Shown: positions 14,184 to 26,939, counted from the first letter of the stretch. The stretch: DNA of 64,000 bases from Chiridota heheva (GCA_020152595.1 JAIGNY010000719.1:735001-799000), one strand, 5' to 3'. The notes: generated by a model from the letters alone, not told the origin. Numbers and translations are program-made.

Positions 14184-17166
14184 ATTCGATGAGCACCAAT
14201 GCTAATGTGGCGTAATGTGAAGCAGAAACCAGAAACATCCGGAATGTCTGATTTCTTATTCATGGTCAGATTCTCGTCGGGGTTGGTTACTCAACACAGT
14301 ACACACACCCTCGTAATCACGTACATTGATAATGATGTTGTTGGCAAGCACAATGTAGTAATGTACACAGGTATTTAGGCCTTTAAAACCACAAATACTT
14401 ACCGTACTGTCAATCACTATTTATGTCACACTTTTCTACTGTTCTATGTCATACGGTATTTTATTAAGTACAACCAAAATACAAATAAAATAGTTTTAAA
14501 AAAGTGTTTTGACCGACACAAAATTTAGCTTCAATTTTACGGACATGTATTCCCAGCTAACATCAAGCGGTGACGTCACTACGGATTATTTTATTTTTGG
14601 GCGTCGATGAAAACCGGCAATTTCAAACACATTTTTTTCTCTGTAAACGATAATTTTCCATGATTTTTAAGCTGGATATTTGAATTTGAGGGTAATAAAA
14701 ACCCATAAACAACTTTTCAGCGATTTTTTTCTATGGCATGCCCTCTTTAACGTTACGTAGCCGTATATATTATAACGTTTTATAACGTAGGCTGAAATGA
14801 CAAAATTATAATGTCTAAATTTATCAGGTTATTCCCAATATTGGCAACATAAACATTTAAGTAAATAGGAAATGAACCAAACTTAATCCCTCGGAATTGC
14901 AAAAGAAGAGAATAGAGAGCAATAGGAAATATTACCACGTAATTGTTTTTTACATATGATTAAAATGAAATGCATCTCATTTCATCAAAATGAAAGGGAA
15001 AAAACACTTGATGTACTGCATCTCTTCTTAGCTGTGCATTTCTCTGAATATGCCCTCGGGCCGGCCACTGGTTTCTTTCTCAGCACTTGGCTAAAGTAAT
15101 GAAAATGCCAAATTTCAAAAATGAATTTCAAGACAACTTTGAGCAATCGTAATCGTAGAGCATGTTTTGTTTTGTTTTTTAATTTTGCAACGTTTTTAAT
15201 CATAGGATTCCATGGAAAAGGATGAACAATAAATTCCTTATTGTTTCGTGGCATATGATATTCCTGCTATGCAAACTATCCTTTCTCTAGAAACATTTCT
15301 TACAAGCCTTTTTCTTACATTCTGTTGGTATTCTACAATTCCCAATGCATATCAAACTCCAGCATGAGCGTAAACTACACCATTAAAGAGACTCTCAACG
15401 TTGATGCAGGGAGTTGTTGATGCAAGTAAAGGAATGTGTACAAACGACTGCAACAACCTGGAATTCTACGTTATTTTGGCAGGTCTGTGTGTCTTCATTG
15501 TTGCAATAACACAGAGTCCTGTCACGTATATCTGTTTGAGGTATTTTGAAGAAAATTGATGATCTCACTTGTTGATGTTGATGAAGTTGTTAGTACTGGC
15601 GGTATGACGTGAGACTGAAACAGGGGTTGCGAGAGGACTTATGAAGAACCAACAACAATTTTGGTCGGATGTGTCATTGAACAGAGCATACAATTAGGAG
15701 TACAATTATCTTTAACCTATGAAATGACGCATTGGGAATAAGAGTTATGGTTGATTCAAATTTGAGGATTTTTGATGAATGCAAAAGTATATGATGTATA
15801 ACTTTTTAAACAGCTTAACATCTCCCTCACATTACTGTCTTTGAACATAACAATAATACCGTATACACTTACATTTTGATTGTGGTGTGACTAGTATATA
15901 CTCTTCTTTAATCAGAGCCAGCAACACCCATGTTTGAAGAAGAATGTTGCACTCTATTGCCTTAAAAAAAAACCTCATAAACACTAAAGCTGCAAAATTA
16001 AAAATAATCATTTACAGGATGGAAAACCGGAGACAAACCGGTTTACCGTTCGCTCTATGTTTATGATAGCCATAAAATTACAATAATTTACAAAAAATAA
16101 AATTACAATATCCTGATCTAACACATCATTTTGCAATCAGCCCTTTTTGGAACGGATCGGGTAGATAATTATCATCTTTTTCAATTGGTATTAATAGCGT
16201 GTTAGCAGTGTATTAAAGCGAGGCATGACATTTTAAGGTGGAAGGTGAGCTTTTAATTAATTAGTACAATTGTTGACTATTTTCTTAGGTGCGTCAGATA
16301 TGAAGATCGTGCTGTTGCGTTAAATCTAAAGCTTGTGCTAACAAAACTCCTTGGTAAGTTTCAATCCAATGTTGCTCCACAGGGGGAATATATCTGTGGT
16401 ATTTTAAAAATTAAAGGTCAATATTACTTACAAAAATAATGTTGATGTTAACATACTTTGATATTTCATTCCATGTCTGGTTTAGGGGATATTTGGCATC
16501 GATATATGTCAGGAGCCTTTCATGAATATCACTTCCAGTCCTGATTTATATATAATTGGTTACTGTTCAGATATTTAAGAAGCATCACAATTTTTTTTGT
16601 TCAAGGTGGCGTACTTTAAACTTTTTTATATAGCTTTATTTGACTTTTCGTTTATCATCGTCCTATATATTTTGTTTTCAGTAACTTCTAATTTCTCAAT
16701 CTCTTACATTTAATCGAAGCGCGACTGTTTATTTTATACTGACTGGGTCACAATGTTGACTTCTTCCCGCAGCGCTCCCAAGCCTATGGAATAATATGAA
16801 ATGATCATTACTAAAAAGTTACATCAAAGAATTTATGATATTATTTGATGCGGCATTTATAACGAGTTTTTTCCTGTATTGTAATTTTTATTGTATTTTT
16901 CAGCTTGGTTTCCAACTCCAATTTACAGCGGGTTTGTCATTAACTCCGCGTGTATTCTGTGGCAGTACACGTGTGGGGAGCTAGGTGCTTGTTGGCTCAG
17001 TACGATTTTAAAAAAATTCGTTTCGGTTTTTACGATTGATTATAATATTCCATTTTGGAACCGTGGTCTGCATGATTGCAATGTATTTCTCCTTGATAAA
17101 AGACCAACAAAAGGTATGGTTCCTTACAACAAGCATTTGCCGCTCTATAGACCCTTTGAAATGTAA
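14184..17166 (+). pseudogene. Partial, decayed OATP (SLCO-type) gene copy
   Basis: Five blocks match exons of the intact gene downstream, in order and orientation. They are exon 2 (14,184-14,370), the start of exon 3 (15,032-15,092), exon 7 (15,328-15,540), exon 8 (16,289-16,353, same 65-base length and open) and exon 9 (16,904-17,166, open to a stop). Exon 1 and most of exons 3-6 are missing. The jump from exon 3 into intron-6-like sequence (about 15,095-15,327) marks an internal deletion. Exon 2 has TAA and TGA stops and a 4-base insertion near 14,313. Exon 7 has lost its acceptor (TTG|GTA instead of CAG|GTA) and has an in-frame TGA. Intron and 3'-flank similarity shows a DNA-level duplication, not a retrocopy. 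Confidence 0.9.
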
Positions 17167-17870
17167 ATCGGCAATTTTTTGAAAAACTAGTTTAAATAAT
17201 TTCACATTGCTGAAAATCACGAGTCCATAATGGATACAATTATACTGGGAATCTTATCGACCAATCAAATACTGGGAATTCTATTCCGCCTGCACAATTC
17301 ATTCACACAATTCTCGCATTCAAGGGTATGACAAAATGCTTAAACAATCATTTATATGTACATTTTACATGAAGGTTATACGTTCGTGTGTTGTTGTTTA
17401 TAAGTTTTTATCCAGCTACCATTATACCTTCATATATAACGCACGTATGATGAACGCTTTAAAAGTTACGCTTGGTCCCATACCGTGCGTGAATTGTGAA
17501 AAGTTTATGAACACATGCATTTCGATCATTTGATATTAATCAAAGTTAGTTTTCCGGAAATGTTGAAAAAGTGGGAGGTGAGTGGAACCGTTTATCGTGT
17601 TGTTTGTTTCTCCTGCTTGACAAATGTCTGTGACCTTTAAACACATTACAAAACACTGGGAATGGATTGCTAACTCACCCACGTTTCATTGCGGAACTTT
17701 GTTCTTGATTCAGTTTCTCGTACAAGTCAGTTATCGTGTTGAACCTGCACGGAAATATACAATACAATTCAACGTGTTCCATTTAATCTTATATATACTA
17801 ACAAGTCAATTAATACCCGCCACGGAAGTGACGTTAGTGGTATATATAAAAAAATCACTGCTTAAGCAAT
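17167..17870 (+). repeat. 3' flank of the OATP duplication
   Basis: Shared words with 39,480-40,160 include CTTGGTCCCATACCGTGCGT, TTGTTCTTGATTCAGTTTC, AAATATACAATACAATTC and TTAATACCCGCCACGGAAGT. The duplicated unit therefore extends about 0.7 kb past the stop codon. Confidence 0.8.
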
Positions 17871-17874
17871 TTTC

Positions 17875-19029
17875 TTGAGATGAGATCTCCTCTATTAGTT
17901 ATTTAATGCCCATTTAATGAAATCTATATTTCAAGATTTTCCGCCTATTTTCCGCTAAAATTTACATAATTAAAAATTTCCTTCAATATCTCTAATTCAG
18001 AGTGGTAGATATTAAAGAGGGTCGGGATAACTTTGTGAGAATAATTATGACTTCTGAACTAGGACACATTTCATGATCTACAAAATTTCATAAAATTCCA
18101 GATTGATGAAAATAGTATAAAATTTTAACTAAACGGTTAAAAATGGACCATTTTAGAGTATTTTGAATTTTCAGGCTAAAATATGCAAAACTTTGCATCT
18201 TGTGATGTATGACAGGGCGGAAGTTCCTATTTCATTATATACACACCCTTTTTTTTTAATTGCTAGTCACACATTTGTAAATATGGAAAGGAATTTTAAT
18301 CAAACGTTTTTAAGTGTTGACCATAGACTTAACCAAAATCTAGCAGAAATAGACTTTGTCATCATTTTCAGGAACTGAAATTTAGGAAGGAAATAGAAAG
18401 AATTACATAAAGCTTTTCAGCTACCCGCCTAGTCATACATCACAAATTTAAAATTAATTATGCATTCACTGCATACTGCCGAAACTTATGTGTGCGAGTA
18501 CGAATCCAAAGTCGTGAGTACTAGTACTCTACAGAATACGAGTATATACAATAACTCGAGTACAATTACGTATTTCAAGAAAACACTTTTATAGGACTAA
18601 CTGGCCTTCGGACTAGTGACCCGAAAAAACGGCCAAATATATATATTATTTTTTGAAGGTATGAAAACGTTTTACAAAGCTTGTGACAAAGGATTAACAA
18701 ACCTTATTTACATTAGCGAGAAGTCATAATTTTGTTTGTTTGAATGTATAACCGAAAAAAGGCTGTACCATGTTACTTTCGTGTTTTCGGATATCAATAA
18801 ACAATAATGCAAGTGACGGCTAAACACCTTGACGTAAACATTAACATACTGCAAAATGAACATATAATGGGAATTTTCTTCTTCAAAACAGAAAACACTA
18901 CATAACGAAACTCAAATAATTCTGTATACGCCAGCACGGCAATAATTGTTGTTCCTAATCTGTACAATATGCTAATCACTACTTTAATTAACAAAAGCAG
19001 TGTTTAACAGTTTAAAGTTGGAAAACAAA
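17875..19029. other. Unannotated sequence with a weak inverted repeat
   Basis: TTGTGATGTATGACAGGGCGG near 18,198 and its diverged inverse near 18,421-18,448 could be ends of a short MITE of about 250 bases. Nothing else was recognised. Confidence 0.35.
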
Positions 19030-19033
19030 TTAA

Positions 19034-20580
19034 GGTGGCATATACCCTTAAATAGCGCCCTCACTTGGCCAAAAAATTTTATTTGATTTTTTGAAACTTT
19101 AATCTTTCCTCTTTCATATGATACCAATTTGATCAAATTTACAGCTTTCTAAGTAAACCTAATTAGCATATTAAATAAATAAACCTACTTTGTTTTCCTA
19201 CTGTTGCCATGGCAACGGGTATCAGAAACCCAAGAAAAATGGGCAAAAACTCAACTCTGAACTCCTTTAGGTTATTCCTTTACCCCCTCCACTGAAATGG
19301 AATGTTCCCAAGGTGTTTATTTTTAGCCTCTGTGTTGTTGGAGGCCACTCAAGCAACCAAAAATGACTCATTCACCTGGAATTTTCATTCATAAATTGTT
19401 TTTCTATAACATGCATTTTAAAAGTTAAAATTTCTGTTTTGGAATATATTCGGATGTGATTATTTTTTATTTTCCTGTGGGTTTGAAGTATAAATAACTT
19501 AAAATGCCAAGGAAACATGGGCCATACAGGTCTAAGAAAAGAAGGTTTTTATGGTCATAAAAGAAAAGATTCTGCAACTATTGAACAGCTGATTGAGGAC
19601 AGTAGTTCCACTGCTACAAGTGATTTGGAAATCAGTCAAAGTGATGCAAATGAAAAAAGTGGTAATGTAAGTGCCTCAAAAAGGAAACTTGAAGTTAAAG
19701 ATACTGAAGCAAAAAGGATATGTTTGGATAAGTCAGCAGGGGATGATTTGAATGTCAATGTAATTATGAATATTGCAATTTTAATACAAGCAATTGAAAG
19801 TTTTTGCTTTTGTGCATGCAGAGGACAGGTGAAATTGGTCCCTGATATAGATGCATGTAATGGATTGGCCATGAAATTGAAACTGAATTGTAACAAGAAG
19901 GAGAGGTTTATGCTGCAGGGGCATTTTAAACATGTATTATACTTTTGTATAGGTTCATTTGTCACAATCTTGAAATATATATCCCTAAAACTATATTTAT
20001 TTCAATTCTTCAACCGATTTATCGCCAGCATAATATGCGTGTAAACTTTAAACGCATTTTTCTCAAAACGCATATTTTGGCCCATTTTGGTTAGTTTTAA
20101 CACAATAACTCCACAGTGGAATGTGCAAATGTAAGGAGTTTTGGCACACTTATAGTTATTATAATTCTCCTTAGCTTGAATTTTAAAAAATTACAAAATG
20201 TTCTACCAAATTGATTCTATAGGCTTAATTAGTGTTAACGAGGCAGTTGATTATGTTTAATCACCTATTAATAGAGTTTTAGGTAAGATATTTCAAATTT
20301 TGTTAATTCAAGCTATGGGGAATGCTAATGTGCTGCTGTGCACCAAATTTCATTCATATTGGATAAAAAATTCTGAAGTTATCTTGCTAAAACACAATTT
20401 CTAATGTATTTCTTTATATTATGCTAATCAGCTGTACTGAAGCATGACATAAAAATTTTGCATTATTTCGGAAAGTTGAAAATATGGACTTTCGATGGGA
20501 AGTTTTGATAAAACCATAATATGCCATGCCATTTGTGAATAGCAGATTTAATTACTACTATTTTAAGGGTATATGCCACC
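19034..20580 (+). mobile_element. DNA transposon derivative with TTAA target sites and perfect terminal inverted repeats
   Basis: The left end GGTGGCATATACCCTTAAA (from 19,034) and the right end TTTAAGGGTATATGCCACC (to 20,580) are perfect inverses. Each is flanked outside by TTAA (19,030-19,033 and 20,581-20,584). TTAA duplication is the signature of piggyBac- and Kolobok-type transposases. The 1,547-bp interior holds one truncated open frame at about 19,504-20,044. The rest is AT-rich and non-coding, so the copy is non-autonomous. Confidence 0.85.
19504..20044 (+). pseudogene. N-terminal fragment of a transposase-like protein (Mutator/Kolobok-type family)
   Basis: It starts MPRKHGPYRSKKRRF, shifts frame near 19,550, then reads as an acidic/serine-rich segment and KRKLEVKDTEAKRICLD. 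A conserved-looking block follows, VIMNIAILIQAIESFC.C...G.VKLVPD...CNGLAMKLKLNC. This layout (basic start, low-complexity linker, short Cys block with GL..KL.L.C) resembles the beginning of proteins with a Mutator-like transposase domain found in many invertebrates. The catalytic part is absent. The frame continues into AT-rich sequence and stops at 20,042. The location inside TTAA-flanked inverted repeats supports a transposase origin. Confidence 0.5.
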
Positions 20581-20929
20581 TTAAGTAAAGGATTTTAAAG
20601 TAATTTAATAGTTAAGTATGAAATATTTATTTTTGAAAATATTCAAATAGCACAAAATGCTTCATCGTGGATCTCCAGCTGTTGTCAAGTTTTGGTAATC
20701 TTTGAATTTGTTCAGAGAGCTAGTTTGAGTGCAGAGCCTTAAATGCATTTCTTGACTATTATTTTGTGCTATTTTTAGAAATATAATCTGTGAATACAGA
20801 TTAAATATTATTATTAATTTTTTGAAAACTGTTTTTCTAGATGTTTGAAAGAAAAAATGTTTTTTAAGGAAACAAATATAATAATATACAGTTCTTGTAA
20901 AGCGCAACACACACTAAAGTCTCATTGCA

Positions 20930-23335
20930 CTGAAAAAATAAAATAAAATGAAAAGAGGGAAAATAGGGAAACAACTTATAGAAGTGAGAAAAGATGCGTT
21001 TTTAACATTGTTTTAAAGTTATTTACACTTTGAGCCTCTTTGATATGTGTTGTTAGATTGTTCCAGAGAAAAGCAGCTGAAGATTGAAATAAACGATGAC
21101 CATATGACTTTGTAGAAACAGAAGGAGGTACGAGCAATAACTTAGAACTAGAGAGTAGACGGCGAGTCGGAGTGTACATGTGGATAAGATCATGTAGGCA
21201 GGTAGGTAAGTGGGAGCAAGATTGTGGACACATTTGAATGTTAACAGAAGAACTTTAAAGATGATGCGCGATTTAACAGGGAGCCAGTGTAAGTTGTGAA
21301 GGATTGGAGTTGCATGGCTGAATGGTTTACAACGTGTGACCAGTCTTGCAGCAGAGTTCTGTATGCGTTGCAGTTTAGTGAGTTGAGAATCGGGGAGACC
21401 ATATAACAAGCTATTACAACTATCCAACCGTGAAGACACAAATGCATGTACAAGCATTTCAGTTGCTGCTTGATCCAGGTAGTTACGGATTTTTCCAATC
21501 TTGTGTAGAGCATGAAAAGCTGCCCGGCAGATGTTATTTACATGTTGGTTCATATTAAAATTTTGATCAAACGTTATTCCCAGATTCCTAGCACTTATTA
21601 CGGGCTCAACACGAGTGTTAGCAATATGGAGTGGTGGGATTAGAATGACAGATCTGAAGCGTGAATATATGTGAATTATTTCAGTTTTTTCATCATTTAA
21701 CTTCATATCTTTAGATAGACCATGACCTGATGTCTCTTATGCAAGCTTTCAATTGTGGGAGTATAGAATCATGCTCTTCCACTCTTGACTTGAACGCATA
21801 AATTTGGATATCGTCAGCATATATCATGCTGCTGACACCATGAAACCTGATGATATCTTCTAAAGGAGAAGTGTACATTGTGAATGCCATTGGACTGATC
21901 ACAGAACCCTGTGGTACTTCCTCTTTGGGGACATGAACATTGAATTCTTTTCTATTTATTGTAACAACTTGAGATCTGTTCGTGAGGTAAGTTTTGAACC
22001 AGCTTAATGTTGTGCCGGAAATACCATATCAATCTTCGAGACGTTCAAGAATAGGTTATGATTAATAGTATCGATTGCCAGAGTAGTCAAGCAATATCAA
22101 AACGACTTCCCCACCCTTATCTACAGCAAGAAGCAAATCAATATAAACATGAAGCAGGGCTGTTTCAGTGCTGTGGTGAGTTCTGTATGCACCTTGCATC
22201 TTTCCATATAATTCATTGTTTTGAAGATAGTTATGTATCTGTGCTGCACATGCACGCTCAACAGTTTTTACCAGGAACTTAAGATTAGCTACCGGACGAT
22301 AGTTTTTTTTAAATATCGCGATCTTAAGTTAACTTCTTGATGAGGGGTCTAATGTGTGCACACTTAAGCAAGTCAAAGAAGTGTTTATTTGCTAGTGATG
22401 GTATGGGGTCAAGTTTACAAAATGAAGAGGGTGATTCCATGATAATTTTCAGATTTCTCAGAAACTGAAGTAAAGTCAGAAAAACGAGATGAGGTGCAAT
22501 CAGAAGACGGCATTAAGAGCTCAGATCTAGGAGTGTTCACAACTTCATGATGAATGTGCTTGATCTTAACCGAAAAAAACTCTGAAAAGTGATTAGCAAG
22601 CAAACAATCATCCGAAGTTTTAGGTAAAATATTTCGAGTCATAGGAGCTGTTAATTTCCTTGAATAGCTGACGTGAATTGCACTCCATGAGTCTGTTTTG
22701 GTGAGTCTTGTATTGCCTGTTTTAGCACTGCATCGTAGTGCCTGGATTTAGCTTTAAAGATCTGCCTGTGTACTTCCAATTTAGTAGAAAACCAGCGAGT
22801 TTCACATTGGCGTACTTCTTTTTTTATACCACGATGCTGATCAGTAAACCAGGGTGCATGGGGTCTATACCTGATTTTGCGTGACTTTAGAGGAGTATGC
22901 TTATCCAATAAATTTGAAAGCACATTTTCATACTGGTTAACTAACAAGTCAAGGTGTGGAGCTGGTGATGTGTATAAGGCTGATGATAAATGTCATTACG
23001 AAAAGTATCTAGATTGATCTGACTAAGTTTACGAGTCTCTATAACCAATTTCAATGAAGCTGGCCGACCAATATTAAGTGAACAAAGGATAGCGGCATGG
23101 TCTGAGCTCAGGTAATTTGTGATAGCAATATTGGAAATAAAGATATCAGATTCACGAGTGATAATTAAATCTAATGTATAACCACCAGAGTGTGTGGGTA
23201 CAGAAACATGTTGCTCCAAGATGCCATATTAGATGAATAAATTATGTCACGAAAAGAAATTGTATCACGAGTTTTTAAATCCTCATAATGAAAATTCATC
23301 ATCAGTCACCAGCAAATATGACACATTCAGACTGT
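20930..23335 (-). mobile_element. 5'-truncated L2/CR1-like LINE (endonuclease plus reverse transcriptase)
   Basis: Read on the minus strand. The endonuclease end has NFHYEDLKTRDTISFRD, GGYTLDLIITR and SSDHAAILCSL (23,330-23,080). The linker is DKHTPLKSRKIRYRPHAPWF (22,900). Reverse transcriptase text follows: GAYRTHHSTETALLHV, VPQGSVISPMAF (21,900), MIYADDIQIY (21,820, catalytic YADD), KTEIIHI, and the tail LDSCNSLLYGLP...QNSAARLV...LHWLPV...LAPTYL (21,430-21,230). It ends ...FKTMLKTHLFSLL near 20,976, with an (ATTTT)-like tail near 20,935. Several frameshifts and stops make it inactive. Confidence 0.9.
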
Positions 23336-23554
23336 TTGAAATATGACTGTTTTAAAAAAATTATAATTTTCGAAGAAATTTTGTATGTTTTGGAGAACAA
23401 AAATATTAAATTTAATTGGTGAAAAAGTTATGACTGTGTTTAGAATAATAATAATACCGAATGATTTGAGGAGAAAAGGTTGCTGTGTTTAGAAACCGAT
23501 GGGAATCTTGAATCAAGAAAATTGCTTGACCTTCATCAGTCTGTCAGTACATAT

Positions 23555-23725
23555 GATCATACTAGTGACGTCGCTTCCGAGGCGGTAGTGAGTTGGCTTG
23601 TCGGTGTGTGGTAGGTGAATTTGTAAAAATTTCGACCAATCAGGGTTGTATCATATTTCTGATGTGTAAACACGATATCTGGCCTTTTCTTCACGCCTTA
23701 TTCTTCAAACTTCATTTTGTTAGTA
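23555..23725 (+). repeat. Dispersed repeat shared with OATP intron 2
   Basis: CATACTAGTGACGTCGCTTC, GGCGGTAGTGAGTTGGCTTG and ATTTCGACCAATCAG match 32,118-32,260 in the intact OATP intron 2. It is either an interspersed repeat or a relic of another OATP copy. Confidence 0.6.
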
Positions 23726-23745
23726 TAGAGATTTAGTTTTCATTT

Positions 23746-24274
23746 AACAGTTCGGTCCAGGCCCCCGAACGGGAGATCTCCCAATCGTGAGATTATTGGT
23801 CATTATGACCCACAATGCATTTTCCAAAATCAAATATCTTTATAAAAATACATAATGGTGAAATAGGTTTAAGCAAAAGGTAGGAAAATTACATGCAAAG
23901 TATTCTAACTTGATTGGTGCAACAAAACTATGAAATTATTTTCTCTAGTTTTGCCAGCGTAAATTTAACTTTTACCGAGGAAATTTAAAGTAATCTTTGA
24001 AAATTCATGTCAATAGTCTTTGACGAGCAGATTTTAACAGTTCAGTCATCAGCAACAGCTCAAATTATACAAGAAAAACGTTGTTAGTTCCAGAAATATT
24101 ATTCAGTATTAAAAAAAAATAGTAAACACAAATTTTCAAGTCTGCAATAATTTCAAAAGCAACAAAATATTTAGCGGCTGAACTTATTAGTAAAAGTTTA
24201 ATTTATGGTCAATGCGCATGTCTAGATCTTCCCAATCAAGGGATCTCTTGATTGGGCACGTGGACCGGACTGTT
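23746..24274. mobile_element. ~530-bp MITE with imperfect terminal inverted repeats
   Basis: The left end AACAGTTCGGTCCAGGCCCC and the inverse of the right end AACAGTCCGGTCCACG match at their outer 14-15 bases with one change. Just inside, GGGAGATCTCCCAATC and GATTGGGAAGATCTAG-type sequences also pair. The interior has no coding frame. Confidence 0.65.
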
Positions 24275-24279
24275 CAAAA

Positions 24280-25720
24280 GGCCTGGTCAAGATTATATTG
24301 ATAAGCTTTCCGAGAGCTTCAGTCTTTGCAAAAAGTTACCTGCTATTTAGTTTCATTATATTATTTGTATGTACGTATTTTTTTGGCAATTACACAATAA
24401 ATAGACGCCCAATAGAAACAATACTTTTCAAGCATGGCTTAAAAGATTTTACAAAAATAGACATTCATTTGTATATGTTATAGTCTGCCTGTCACCTTTC
24501 CTCCAATATCGAAACCATTTTCGAGTCTCGATATTAAACTCACCTAAATAAAAAAATATATAATTTGTACGTAAGAAAAATGAACAGTTACAAATGTAAA
24601 GATCAAAACTTAACAAATAAGAAAATAAATACCTGAATATATCAAGTAATTTGATGTGCAATAAACAGATGAGTTTGAGGCAGTTGAGCAAAGGGGAATT
24701 AGCAATAATTTTGAAATGGAGGATTAACACGCAGTTGGTCTATACAATATGACATATTCTCCACCTTGTTTGGCATTTGTATGGCAGCTAATATGTTGAA
24801 AATATAGCAATGTTTAAACACGAAATGCAAACATTGTTAAGTTCAACGATTAGGTTTATCAACTGGATCTATTGATTATTTACACTTAAAGTCACGTTTT
24901 TAAACTATTTACATTATTGAGTGACTTGTATTGTTACCAAAGTATTGCAAACACAAGGTATATATTGTTATTATGATAATAAATATAGTCAGCGAGGTCA
25001 GGAGGTCAGACAAGCAAACAAACTGACTTGGCAATAACTGTACGAAACCACCTGAAAAGAACATCTAGTTAATGAAACGCAACAATACAAAGAGATATCT
25101 TGCTGCAGTATCTGAAGCGAATGTAGAATGCATGTACGTACATGTACATGTACCCACCTATACCGGTAAGTTGTGTTCATTGTGTATTGTTGTAACCAAC
25201 TGGCGAACCACATACTGATATAGGTTCAGAATAATTAGGCCAACAGGAAAATCACATTTGTATTCTTTTAATAGAGAAAGCTTGTCCTTTCGCTACTTTG
25301 AACAAGTATTGCAGGCACTTCTCTGAATTACAACGCAGCGATATTCTTTAATATATTGTCCATTCCATACGTAAACATAATCAAATGGCAGTGACCCCCT
25401 TTCCCCGCTCCCTGTCGGGCCTTTGATTCCCATTGAGGAAAATGGAAAATACATTCCACCCGTCAGGAACAGCGAGAACAACATTGGAGTATAGCCAACA
25501 TATAACTAGACTATCCGTCGGGGAAGTTAACTCCGCCAGGCAAATCGGACTGCACCAACGCCCTAGAGCCTTCATTGTGGAGTACTGGTTTACCAATCTT
25601 AGAAAATAATAATAACCCTTTAAACATACTTCTAATACAATCTTACAATCAACTGGAGTTCTGCAACTTATTGTCTTATGTAACACGATCATGCCTGCAG
25701 TGTTGTATTCACTTTAAACA
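24280..25720. other. Unannotated sequence
   Basis: Only a short self-complementary run ACATGTACATGT near 25,140 stands out. No family-level coding signal. Confidence 0.4.
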
Positions 25721-25723
25721 TCC

Positions 25724-25793
25724 ATGGGGGGGGGAGGGTGTGTAGGTGTGTGTGGGTGGGGGAGGGTGTGTGTGTGTGGAAGGGGAGGGGGTT
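25724..25793 (+). repeat. G-rich/GT-rich tract
   Basis: Nine G in a row near 25,726 followed by GTGTGTG and GGGG blocks. It has the composition of a G-quadruplex or Z-DNA former on the + strand. Confidence 0.6.
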
Positions 25794-25891
25794 ATGCAGA
25801 AAAGTGCCAGGTTAAATGAATTAAGCACTTGACAATAAGTTGTATAACGTTAAGTGTGAAGTAGTGTTCAGACAGGAAGGATTTGCATAGC

Positions 25892-25970
25892 TTTTTCGTG
25901 GATTGGAACCATTATGCATGCGCCTTCTTATCTGTCGGAGCCGCTAGATGTTGATCTTGTTCTGTATGGT
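25892..25970 (+). pseudogene. Isolated fragment of OATP exon 1 (3' part)
   Basis: GATTGGAACCATTATGCATG, CGGAGCCGCTAGATGTTGAT and CTTGTTCTGTATGGT match 31,066-31,141 of the intact exon 1 at about 80% identity, including the codons for SEPLDVDLVLYG. The frame is broken (TCTGTCGGAGCCGCTAG has a stop). It stops abruptly at the GGT. It lies downstream of the other partial copy, so it represents a separate duplication or a rearranged piece. Confidence 0.75.
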
Positions 25971-25974
25971 AAAT

Positions 25975-26465
25975 TGAAATGTATGGTAATAAGAAATATC
26001 AAGAGCAGCAATCAAACAATAAGACTTCCTCCCCGTATAACGTCAAAACGAGGAGAGTTTTTATTTGAATGACATCAATATGTGTTATGTCTTTGGAGTT
26101 TTAGGCATAAAGAAACTTGTAAAGTGTATTTCTTGTATATTCATAGGTAAACAATGTATACTTTCATTTGAGTCATATTTAAAGAAGCATGAGTTTATGA
26201 GTATGAATATCTCGTAATTGCTATTGCATCCATTATCTTTGGAAAATAGTTTTCGCACTGCACGTGTTTGCTTTACGTAAGTATACTCGTTGGCGCATAA
26301 CTCCTTAGCTCTAGACACAGAGTCCTTACGCGTATATTGCACTGATGAATGGAAATGGCGTTAACCGCAGGATTCTTTATCGAAATGGTGTCAAGGGGGA
26401 GCAGGTTACGCTAATGGGTCGGCAAGATTTTGTAAAAATGATATAAAAGGTAAATAAATGCACCA
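25975..26465. other. Unannotated sequence
   Basis: Nothing recognised. Confidence 0.4.
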
Positions 26466-26749
26466 TCTACCCACTGTGGTGTAGCGGTTATCATACCTGT
26501 CTACAGACCACGAGGCCCCGGGTTCAATCCTGGGGTGGGTAGACACGCCAGTGCACCACAACTGGTTATCAAAGGCCGTGGACATTGACTTGGTTGTCGA
26601 TGTTATGTCTGTCCGTACGTCGTACCTGTGTTCTCGTCCGGGTCGTATTAAGCGTTTCGTGATAGCATTTGTACTATCATAACCGAATACGCAGGCGACG
26701 ACCCCGTCATAGTAATTGTGTGTTCAACTCTCTCTCTCTCTCTCTCTCC
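26466..26749 (+). mobile_element. tRNA-derived SINE A with (TC)n tail
   Basis: The head, 26,466-26,543, folds like a tRNA. A 7-bp acceptor stem pairs TCTACCC with GGGTAGA, an A box reads TGGTGTAGCGGTTATC, and a B box GGTTCAATCC is one base short, which argues against a working tRNA. The body (ACAACTGGTTATCAAAGGCC, then CGTCCGGGTCGTATTAAGCG) follows and ends in (TC)n at 26,731-26,749. Confidence 0.85.
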
Positions 26750-26935
26750 ATAACTGGTTATCAAAGGCCGTGGACATTGACTTGGTTGTCGATCTTATGT
26801 CTGTCCGTACGTCTACCTGTGTTCTCGTCCGGGTCGTATTAAGCGTTTCGTGATAGCATTTGTACTATCATAACCGAATACGCAGGCGACGACCCCGTCA
26901 TTGTAATTGTGTGTTCATTTCTCTCTCTCGGTAAA
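26750..26935 (+). mobile_element. Tandem second copy of the SINE A body, lacking the tRNA head
   Basis: ATAACTGGTTATCAAAGGCC onward repeats 26,560-26,730 almost exactly and again ends in CTCTCTCTC. It is a head-less tandem duplicate, joined at the (TC)n tail. Confidence 0.85.
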
Positions 26936-26939
26936 TGAA

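Noticed and set aside
14184..17166. A retrotransposed (processed) OATP pseudogene
   Set aside because: Intron sequences, splice sites and 3' genomic flank are shared with the intact gene.
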